From Billgrantia pellis (lineage in GTDB: Bacteria > Pseudomonadota > Gammaproteobacteria > Pseudomonadales > Halomonadaceae), in assembly GCF_008297955.1 (NCBI RefSeq), contig NZ_VTPY01000007.1, positions 244,952 through 308,951 of the forward strand: 64,000 nt of DNA, read 5' to 3'. The notes under the pieces were generated by a model that saw only the letters and a list, made by a program, of their open reading frames with translations, did no database searches and was not told the DNA's origin. Shown here piece after piece: positions 53,695-60,948 of the stretch. The position numbers were made by a program, and so were the translations under genes. Within the stretch, counting starts at the first letter, position 1, and every line of letters begins with the position of its first letter.

Positions 53695-55052
53695 TCCTCG
53701 GCCTTCAGGCCGTACTTGCGCAGCTTGTCGTAGAGCGTCTTGCGCGGCAGACCGAGGTGCTCGCACACCTCGGTGATGCGACCGCGATGGCTGGCCAACG
53801 ATTGGCTGATCAGGCTCTTCTCGAACAGCTCGACCTGCTGTGGCAGCGCCAGTTCGGCACTGCCCGGCTCGGTACCCTCGAGCAGGATGTCGAGACGGTA
53901 ATCGAAGGCCGAGCCCAGCAGGACGTAGCGCTCGGCCAGGTTGCGCAGTTCACGCACGTTGCCAGGCCAATCATGGGCCATCAGCGTGGAGATATCGCAG
54001 GTGTCCAGCGGTGGCGCCTCCAGCCCGCTGCGGTTGGCGGCGACCACGGCGAAGTGCTGGAACAGCAGTGGGATATCCTCGCGTCGTTCGCGCAGCGGTG
54101 GAATCGGCAGGGTCACCACGTTGAGTCGGTAGTAGAGATCCTCGCGGAATTCACCGGCCTCGGCGGCCAGCTTGAGATCGACCTTGGTAGCGGCGATCAC
54201 GCGTATGTCCAGGGGCACGGCCTCATTGGCCCCCAGCCGCTCGATGCAGCGCTCCTGCAGCACCCTCAGCAGCTTGACCTGCAACGCCAGTGGCATCGAT
54301 TCGATCTCGTCGAGGAATACGCTGCCGCCATTGGCGTACTCGAACTTGCCGATGCGCCGCTCCACCGCACCGGTAAAGGCGCCCTTCTCATGGCCGAACA
54401 GCTCCGACTCGATGATGCTCTCGGGCACGGCTCCGCAATTGATCGCGACGAAGGGATGCCCGCCACGGGGGCTGCGCTCATGGATGGCACGAGCGACCAG
54501 ATCCTTGCCGGTACCGGTCTCGCCGAACAACAGCACGTCGGTTTCGACCTGGGCAATGCGCTGCACCATGGAAGCGAGTCGCTGGGTGGACGGGGTGCGC
54601 CCCACCAGACGCGGCCCGGGGGCGGCCTGTTGCGCTTCCAGTTCGGCCTTGAGACGCCGGTTCTCCAGGCTCAGACGGCGCTTGTCGACCCCGCGCCGAA
54701 CCATCTCGACCAGGCGCTCGCCGGCGAACGGCTTCTCCAGGAAATCCCAGGCACCCTCGCGCATGGCCTCCACGGCAGTGGAAATATCGCCGTGGCCGGT
54801 AATCAGGATCACCGGCAGGTCGGGGTCGCGCAGGCGCACTTCGCGCAGTAGCGTCATGCCGTCCATGCCCGGCATGCGGATGTCGCAGACGATCACCCCG
54901 GCAAAGTCGGGAGTGAGAGTCTTCAGCGCGCTTTCCGCGCTGGCATGGGGTTCCGGCTGATAGCCGGCCAACTCCAGGGTTTGCCCGGCGGTGATGCGCA
55001 GGTGGGGCTCGTCGTCGATGATGAGTACCGGAGTGGCCGCCGGGTCATGCAT
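53670..55052 (-). CDS. dctD: Sigma-54-dependent response regulator DctD
   Basis: A 460-aa activator. Receiver domain (residues ~8-125) with acceptor Asp57 in VIVCDIRMPGMDG; AAA+ domain with Walker A GETGTGKD and the intact KGAFTGA loop that contacts sigma-54; C-terminal Fis-type helix-turn-helix. DctD proteins activate C4-dicarboxylate transport genes. ATG 55052 gives a normal N-terminus and overlaps the dctB end. The TAXI-TRAP operon in this window has a matching promoter type. Confidence 0.94.
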   Translation of the reverse strand: MHDPAATPVLIIDDEPHLRITAGQTLELAGYQPEPHASAESALKTLTPDFAGVIVCDIRMPGMDGMTLLREVRLRDPDLPVILITGHGDISTAVEAMREGAWDFLEKPFAGERLVEMVRRGVDKRRLSLENRRLKAELEAQQAAPGPRLVGRTPSTQRLASMVQRIAQVETDVLLFGETGTGKDLVARAIHERSPRGGHPFVAINCGAVPESIIESELFGHEKGAFTGAVERRIGKFEYANGGSVFLDEIESMPLALQVKLLRVLQERCIERLGANEAVPLDIRVIAATKVDLKLAAEAGEFREDLYYRLNVVTLPIPPLRERREDIPLLFQHFAVVAANRSGLEAPPLDTCDISTLMAHDWPGNVRELRNLAERYVLLGSAFDYRLDILLEGTEPGSAELALPQQVELFEKSLISQSLASHRGRITEVCEHLGLPRKTLYDKLRKYGLKAEDYRHKVAP

Positions 55053-56970
55053 GGGAACGCTGCTCCTCGGTTGGCGACAGGCGGTGGCTGTCGGGGCCTT
55101 CGTCACGCGGCAGGGTAATGGTAAAGCGGGCCCCGGCGCCAGGCGGGTTGGTAGCCTCGATGCGTCCGCCGAGATCGGTGATGATGCGTGACGAGATCGA
55201 CAGGCCCAGCCCTAGACCGCTGCCGGGCGACTTGGTGGTGAAGAAAGGTTCGAAGATACGCGACAGGTATGGCTCCGGTATGCCGGGGCCGGTGTCGGTC
55301 ACGCTGATGCACACTTGGTGCTCTTCTCTCTCGATGCCGAGAATCAATGTCGGCTCAGGGCTATCGGCCATCGCCTGCAGGGCATTGCCGATCAAGTTGA
55401 CCAGTACCTGCTCGAGGCGTACCAGGTCGGCGTGCACCCAGACCTGCTCTTCACCCCAGCGGCGCTTCACCTGGACGTGACTGCTGCGCAGGCGTGCCTG
55501 GTAGAGGCGCAATGCATAATCGAAGCAGGCCTGGACCGAAACCGCGGTCAGCGAGCTATCGCTCTTGCGCGAGAATTGGCGCAACTGGGCGCTGATCTCC
55601 GCCATGCGTTCGGTCAGTTCCACCACCTGGACCAGATTCGCATCGACGGCTTCCAGCCGCTGACGCTCGAGAAAGGTGCGGGCGTTCTCGGCGTAGGCGC
55701 GTATCGCCGCCAGCGGCTGGTTGAGCTCATGGTTGATGCCGGCGGCCAGTTGGCCGAGCACGGCGAGCTTGGCGGCCTGTACCAGCTCATCCTGGGTCAG
55801 GCGCAGGTTCTCCTCGGCCCGACGACGCTCCTCGATCTCGTCGGAAAGCAGACGGTTGGTCTCGAGCAGGTCGCGGGTGCGGTGCGCGACATTGCGCTCC
55901 AGCTCGTCACGCGCCCGGGCCAGGGTCTGGCGCTCGCGTTCGGCGAACAGCTCGCGTTCGCGGCGCAGGCGCATTCGCTGCCAGCCGATGCCGCCCGCCA
56001 GCGTGACCACGCCATACAGGCCGCCGGCGAGCAAGGCGGTGAACCACTGTGCGCTGTAGACCGAGTCCAGCGGCTTGAGGATGTGCATGTCCCAGCCGAA
56101 CGTTTCCATATGGCGTGCCAGGCCGAGATAGCGGCTTCCGTCCAGCGCCCCTTGAGTGAATCGCACCAGCCGGCTGCCGTCGTCACGTTGTGCGAAAACG
56201 TCGATACCGGCAGGGGAGAGCGGTTCGTCGGCATAGCGACGGGTCGCCAGCAACGCCTGTCGCTCTTCTTCGGAGAGCGGATGCAGGGCGGCCATGCGCA
56301 GCGCGGGGTAGCTGGCCATGAAGATGATGTCATCCTCGTCGGTCACCAGCAGCTCCGCGTCCTGCTCGGCCCAGCTCTCTTCGATCGCATCGAGCAGTAC
56401 CTTGATCACCATCACGCCGCTGGGACGAGCGTCGGGGGCGGTATCGTCGAGCCACACCGGGGCCGAGAAGTAGTAGCCGCGCTCCAGCGACATGACCCCC
56501 AGGCCATAGAAGCGGCCGCGCTTGCCCTCGATGGCATCCTGGTAATAGCTGCGAAAGGCGTAGTTCTGACCGATGAAGGTGTCGGGCCGATGCCAATTGC
56601 TGGCCGCTACGGTATCCGCGTTCGCGTTCAGCAGGTAGACGTCGGAAACATCGGCGGTGGCGCGGAACTGGTCGAGCAGCAGGTTGAGCGGCATCGGGTC
56701 CTGTTGCCCCTGATTGAGCAGGAAACGCCGCACCATTTCACGCGAGGCAAGCAGTTGGGGCAGGTAGTCGTGACGCGTCAAGTGCCCCTCGAGGCCGGCA
56801 GCGGAGAGGCGCAGTTCGTTTTCGGCCTCGCGCACGAGGGCCTGTAGTGCCTGCTCGCGCGCCACTTGGGCCGCTTGCCACATGACGATCACCAGTCCTA
56901 CCGGCAACAGCAGCAGGAGCAGTCGGCGAAGCCGAGCCGAAATGCGAGGCGGGCGATGCGGAGCCTTCAC
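55045..56970 (-). CDS. dctB: C4-dicarboxylate sensor histidine kinase DctB
   Basis: Inner-membrane sensor kinase, 641 aa. TM1 at ~18-35, a long periplasmic double-PAS sensing region, TM2 near 300, a charged coiled-coil, then the H-box GINHELNQPLAAIRAYAENA and an ATPase domain (NLIGNALQAM, DTGPGIP, GSGLGLGLS). The GTG start at 56970 follows GAGGAA and leaves 10 bp to the GntR gene; an upstream ATG would overlap that gene. dctD overlaps by 8 bp. Confidence 0.92.
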   Translation of the reverse strand: MKAPHRPPRISARLRRLLLLLLPVGLVIVMWQAAQVAREQALQALVREAENELRLSAAGLEGHLTRHDYLPQLLASREMVRRFLLNQGQQDPMPLNLLLDQFRATADVSDVYLLNANADTVAASNWHRPDTFIGQNYAFRSYYQDAIEGKRGRFYGLGVMSLERGYYFSAPVWLDDTAPDARPSGVMVIKVLLDAIEESWAEQDAELLVTDEDDIIFMASYPALRMAALHPLSEEERQALLATRRYADEPLSPAGIDVFAQRDDGSRLVRFTQGALDGSRYLGLARHMETFGWDMHILKPLDSVYSAQWFTALLAGGLYGVVTLAGGIGWQRMRLRRERELFAERERQTLARARDELERNVAHRTRDLLETNRLLSDEIEERRRAEENLRLTQDELVQAAKLAVLGQLAAGINHELNQPLAAIRAYAENARTFLERQRLEAVDANLVQVVELTERMAEISAQLRQFSRKSDSSLTAVSVQACFDYALRLYQARLRSSHVQVKRRWGEEQVWVHADLVRLEQVLVNLIGNALQAMADSPEPTLILGIEREEHQVCISVTDTGPGIPEPYLSRIFEPFFTTKSPGSGLGLGLSISSRIITDLGGRIEATNPPGAGARFTITLPRDEGPDSHRLSPTEEQRSHA

Positions 56971-56980
56971 GCGGCGTTCC

Positions 56981-57754
56981 TCAGGGTTGGATTTTCGGCA
57001 GCGCCTGGGCGCGCCGCAGTGCCCGTTGGGCGCGGGTCTCGGCACGCTCCATCTCGAGCAGTCCCTCTTCGACGAAGACCAGATGCTCGTGGGAACGCGC
57101 CCGGGCATCCTCGGCTTGTCCTGCGAGAATGGCGTCGAGCAGGGCTCGGTGCTGCTTCATCAGCATGGGACGCGACTGGGGTTTCTCGAACAGATGGGCG
57201 AGATTGTCGACGATGCTTTTCTCCAGCAAGTCGAAGATGCCACGAATGGTGTGCAGCAGCAGTACATTGTGCGCCGCTTCGGCGATTGCCAGGTGAAAGG
57301 CGGCGTCGGCCTTGGCTTCCAGTTCGGGATCGCGTCCGGCGAAGCAGGCTTCCAGCTCCTCGAAACGCTTGAGCAGCATGGCGCGATCGGCCGGGGTCGA
57401 GCGGAGGGCGGCGTAGTAGGCGGAGAGCCCTTCCATGGCATCGCGGAATTCGAGCAGGTCCAGGTGGAACTCCTGATGGCGGGCCAGCATGTCCAGCAGG
57501 GGGTCGCTGTAGCCACTGTTGAGTTCATGCGTGACGAAGGTGCCACCGCCCTGGCGGCTGGTCAGCAAGCCGCGGGTCGCCAGCTTCTGAATCGCTTCGC
57601 GCAGCGAAGGACGCGACACGCCGAAGCGTTCGGCCAGCTCCCGCTCCGGCGGCAACCGCTGGCCGGGTTTCAGGCTCCCTTCGAGGATCATCGCCTCGAG
57701 GCGTTCGGTAATGACATCGGCCAATCGCGGCTGACGTACGGTCTGGTAGGTCAT
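56981..57754 (-). CDS. lldR: GntR/FadR-family lactate regulator (LldR/LutR type)
   Basis: A 257-aa repressor. N-terminal winged helix with LPPERELAERFGVSRPSLREAIQKLATRGLL (residues ~30-62) and GGGTFVT; C-terminal FCD ligand domain rich in His and Asp. It is divergent from lutABC, whose shared 316-bp gap has two ATTGGT-N3-ACCAAT dyads of the kind bound by LldR/PdhR-type regulators. Alternative ligand glycolate (GlcC) is less likely given the lut genes. Start 57754 is chosen to match the family. Confidence 0.9.
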   Translation of the reverse strand: MTYQTVRQPRLADVITERLEAMILEGSLKPGQRLPPERELAERFGVSRPSLREAIQKLATRGLLTSRQGGGTFVTHELNSGYSDPLLDMLARHQEFHLDLLEFRDAMEGLSAYYAALRSTPADRAMLLKRFEELEACFAGRDPELEAKADAAFHLAIAEAAHNVLLLHTIRGIFDLLEKSIVDNLAHLFEKPQSRPMLMKQHRALLDAILAGQAEDARARSHEHLVFVEEGLLEMERAETRAQRALRRAQALPKIQP

Positions 57755-57781
57755 GTAGTCATCCGGGAGCGATGGTGCATA

Positions 57782-57796
57782 ATTGGTCTTACCAAT
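57782..57796. promoter_or_regulatory. Lactate-regulator operator 1
   Basis: ATTGGTCTTACCAAT, a 6-bp dyad with 3-bp spacer, 28 bp before the GntR gene start: likely autoregulatory site. Confidence 0.75.
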
Positions 57797-57935
57797 AATG
57801 GCCCGAAAGGGTCCGCCTTGCAAACCGTGTTCGCCATGCGGAAGGCCGGAACCGATGCCTAGGAGTGCCTAGGCGTTACCCTGTGTGATCGACCAAAGTC
57901 TATAGGAAGGGAGGGGGTAAAGACATCGTCGTCGT

Positions 57936-57963
57936 TTGACACTGACAGGGGGGGAACTCTAAG
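57936..57963 (+). promoter_or_regulatory. Probable lut operon promoter
   Basis: TTGACA at 57936-57941 and TCTAAG at 57958-57963 with a 16-bp spacer; start site would fall near 57970, just upstream of operator 2. Confidence 0.55.
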
Positions 57964-57983
57964 GTTCATTCACCTTTTACGGT

Positions 57984-58002
57984 AAATTGGTAAAACCAAT
58001 TT
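57984..58002. promoter_or_regulatory. Lactate-regulator operator 2
   Basis: AAATTGGTAAAACCAATTT, perfect 8-bp arms around 3 bases, lying just downstream of the probable lut start site where a bound repressor would block transcription. Confidence 0.82.
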
Positions 58003-58070
58003 GCTCGTAGAAAGCAAGGCAAGAACATGACAAAGCCGTACGTCGCCGCGGCCGACAGTGAGGGAGCCTC

Positions 58071-58826
58071 ATGACGTCAGTCAAGCTGTACCCACCCAAG
58101 CCGGAGAAGGTGTATCTCTTCGGCACCTGCCTCATCGATCTCTTCTATCCTCAGGCGGGCCTGGATGCCATTCGCCTGCTGGAGCGCGAGGGTATCGAAG
58201 TGCTCTACCCTCAGGATCAGACCTGCTGCGGTCAGCCGGCCTATACTTCCGGCTATCATGACGAGGCACGGGCCGTCGCTGCGGCACAGCTCGACCTGTT
58301 TTCCGAGCCTTGGCCGATCGTGGTGCCTTCGGGCTCCTGTGGCGGCATGATGCGCATCCACTATCCCCAGCTATTCGCCGGTACCGACCGTGAAACCCTG
58401 GCAGGCGAAGTGGCGGGGCGAATCTATGAACTCACCGAGTTCCTGGTACACGTCTGCCATTTACGGCTCGAGGACCAAGGGCCGTCGGAGAGGGTCGCGA
58501 TGCACACCTCTTGCAGTGCGCGGCGCGAGATGGGGCTGGCCGAGACCGGTCCGGCACTGCTTGCCCGTATGGGCCAGGTCGAGCTGGCGGAGCAGGCGCG
58601 TGCCGCCGAATGCTGCGGTTTCGGCGGCACCTTTGCCGTGCGCCATCCCGAGGTCTCCGCCGCCATGGTCGAGGACAAGACCCAGGCCATCGCGGCCACC
58701 GGTGCGACGCGCTTCGTCACCTCCGACTGCGGCTGCCTGATGAACATTGCCGGCCGGTTCGAGCAACAGGACAAGGCGATCAAGGGCGAGCACATCGCCA
58801 GCTACCTGTGGCGGAGAACCTCATGA
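58071..58826 (+). CDS. lutA: L-lactate utilization subunit LutA (LldE)
   Basis: Subunit of the LutABC (LldEFG) L-lactate dehydrogenase complex. The 251-aa protein has two CCG (cysteine-rich) domains, with TCCGQPAY near residue 52 and ECCGFGG near 182, typical of iron-sulfur-binding heterodisulfide-reductase-like domains. AGGGAG lies upstream of the ATG. The first gene after the shared operator region; its stop overlaps the lutB start (ATGA). Confidence 0.95.
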   Translation: MTSVKLYPPKPEKVYLFGTCLIDLFYPQAGLDAIRLLEREGIEVLYPQDQTCCGQPAYTSGYHDEARAVAAAQLDLFSEPWPIVVPSGSCGGMMRIHYPQLFAGTDRETLAGEVAGRIYELTEFLVHVCHLRLEDQGPSERVAMHTSCSARREMGLAETGPALLARMGQVELAEQARAAECCGFGGTFAVRHPEVSAAMVEDKTQAIAATGATRFVTSDCGCLMNIAGRFEQQDKAIKGEHIASYLWRRTS

Positions 58827-60280
58827 GCTCAGCACACGAGTCGGTGCAGACCTTCACGCCTCGCGAGTTTCATCGTCAAGCCCATGATGCCCTCGGCAAT
58901 CCCCAGATACGCGCCAACTTCCGTCGGGCCATGGATGGTCTGATGGCCAAGCGGCGCGACGTATTCAGCGACTGGGATCTCGAGACACTGCGCGAACTCG
59001 GTGCCAACATTCGCCTGCGCGCGCTGGCCAAGTTGCCCGACCTGCTCGAGAGGCTCGAGGCCAACTGTCAGGCCAACGGCATTCAGGTGCACTGGGCCGA
59101 GAACGGCGATGAGGCATGCCGGATCATTCGCGGGATCTGCGAGCGCCACGAGGCCAAGGCCGTGATCAAGGGCAAGTCGATGGTCTCCGAGGAGATGCAT
59201 CTCAATGCCCACCTGGAGGAGGCGGGCATCGAGGCGCTGGAGTCCGACCTCGGCGAGTACCTGGTGCAGCTCAACGAGCAGACCCCTTCCCACATCATCA
59301 TGCCGGCGATCCATCTCAACACCGACGAGATTTCCAAGATCCTGCACGACAGGACGGGTACCGAGCGCACCCGCGACGTCGACATCATGACCGCGGCGGC
59401 CCGGGCCCAGCTGCGCGAGCGGTTCATGGCTGCCGACGTGGGTATCTCGGGGGTCAACTTCGCCGTGGCCGAGACAGGCACCCTGTGCCTGGTGGAAAAC
59501 GAGGGCAACGGGCGGATGACCACCGCCGTGCCGCCGGTGCACATCGCCGTGACCGGCATCGAGAAAGTCGTCGAGCAACTGCGCGACGTGCCACCGCTCT
59601 ATGCGCTGCTCACCCGTTCGGCCACCGGCCAGCACGTCACCACCTACTTCAACATGATCAGCTCGCCGAGGAAGTCCGGCGAGCACGATGGACCGCAGGA
59701 GGTTCACCTCGTGCTGGTCGACAGCGGCCGCTCCAACATCTATCAAGACGACGAGTTGCTCGACACCTTGCGCTGCATCCGCTGCGGCGCCTGCATGAAC
59801 CATTGCCCGGTCTATACCCGGGTGGGTGGCCACACCTACGGCACCACCTACCCCGGTCCTATCGGTAGCATCCTGATGCCGCATATGATGGGGTTGGAAG
59901 AAACCAAGGACCTGCCCACGGCGTCGAGCCTGTGCGGTGCCTGTGGCGAGGTGTGCCCGGTCAAGATCCCGATTCCCGATCTGCTGGTGCGTCTGCGACG
60001 AGAGTCGGTGGGCGAGGGGCGCGGCAACGTGCCCGGCGCAGGTGTCAAGCGGACGAAGACGGAGGTGGCGGCCTGGAAAGGGTTCCAATGGCTGGCCACG
60101 CATCCCGCCGCCTGGCGCAGCGGTATGGCGCTGGCCGGTAAGCTCCAGGCGCTGATGCCGTCGAGGCTGGGGCCGTGGACGGAATACCGCACTGCCCCCA
60201 AGCCGGCCAAGGTCTCGCTGCATGCCCTGGTCAAGCGCCATCAGGCAAACAAGGCCGATGAGAATGAGGAGACGCGTTGA
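58823..60280 (+). CDS. lutB: L-lactate utilization iron-sulfur protein LutB (LldF)
   Basis: A 485-aa electron-transfer subunit with a LUD/YkgG-like N-terminal domain and two [4Fe-4S] clusters: Cys318, Cys321, Cys324, Cys328 (CIRCGACMNHCP) and Cys371, Cys374, Cys378 (CGACGEVCP) with a later CP. It carries electrons from lactate oxidation to the respiratory chain. ATG at 58823 overlaps lutA; stop overlaps lutC (TGATG). Confidence 0.95.
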   Translation: MSSAHESVQTFTPREFHRQAHDALGNPQIRANFRRAMDGLMAKRRDVFSDWDLETLRELGANIRLRALAKLPDLLERLEANCQANGIQVHWAENGDEACRIIRGICERHEAKAVIKGKSMVSEEMHLNAHLEEAGIEALESDLGEYLVQLNEQTPSHIIMPAIHLNTDEISKILHDRTGTERTRDVDIMTAAARAQLRERFMAADVGISGVNFAVAETGTLCLVENEGNGRMTTAVPPVHIAVTGIEKVVEQLRDVPPLYALLTRSATGQHVTTYFNMISSPRKSGEHDGPQEVHLVLVDSGRSNIYQDDELLDTLRCIRCGACMNHCPVYTRVGGHTYGTTYPGPIGSILMPHMMGLEETKDLPTASSLCGACGEVCPVKIPIPDLLVRLRRESVGEGRGNVPGAGVKRTKTEVAAWKGFQWLATHPAAWRSGMALAGKLQALMPSRLGPWTEYRTAPKPAKVSLHALVKRHQANKADENEETR

Positions 60281-60948
60281 TGACTGCCCGCGACAACATT
60301 CTCAAACGCCTGCGCGAGCGCACCGACGGACCCTTGGCGGCGCCTGAGAGCGACTTCGCCGTAGTCACCGGGCGCGACTGGAGCCAGGAAGAGCGGCTGG
60401 CCCGCTTCGAGCGCCTGATTACCTCGGTTCACGGCGAGGTGATCCACACCTCGCACGACGGCTGGACCAAGGCGCTTGCCGAAGTGCTCGAAGCCAAAGG
60501 CATTCGTCGCCTGGCGCTGGGGCGGGAACACCCTGTGGCCGCCGAGGCGCGTGCCGCCCTTGCCGAAGGTGACGTCTCCCTGATCGACGCCGACCGCGAT
60601 GTCGAGTCCTGGCGGCACGAGCAGTTCCACGACACCGATGCCGGCCTGACCTCCACCCGCGGCGCCATCGCCGAGACCGGCAGTTTGTGGCTGTGGCCGA
60701 CCCCCGATGAGCCGAGGCTGCTGAGCCTGGTGCCGCCGATCCATGTCGCGGTGTTGGATGCCGACACCATTGAAGACACCTTCTTCGACGTGATCGAGGC
60801 CCACGGCTGGGCCGGTGGCATGCCCACCAACGCGCTGCTGATTTCCGGGCCGAGCAAGACCGCCGACATTGAGCAGACCCTGGCCTACGGCGTGCATGGC
60901 CCCCGCGAGCTGGTGGTGCTGCTGCGCCACGCCGAGGAGCGCCCATGA
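60280..60948 (+). CDS. lutC: L-lactate utilization subunit LutC (LldG)
   Basis: A 222-aa LUD-domain protein, third subunit of the LutABC complex. The block TRGAIAETGSLWLWPTPDEPRLLSLVPPIHVAV is the characteristic LUD core. ATG 60280 overlaps the lutB stop; a TTG one codon earlier is less likely. The stop overlaps the start of the D-lactate dehydrogenase gene (ATGA). Confidence 0.94.
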   Translation: MTARDNILKRLRERTDGPLAAPESDFAVVTGRDWSQEERLARFERLITSVHGEVIHTSHDGWTKALAEVLEAKGIRRLALGREHPVAAEARAALAEGDVSLIDADRDVESWRHEQFHDTDAGLTSTRGAIAETGSLWLWPTPDEPRLLSLVPPIHVAVLDADTIEDTFFDVIEAHGWAGGMPTNALLISGPSKTADIEQTLAYGVHGPRELVVLLRHAEERP

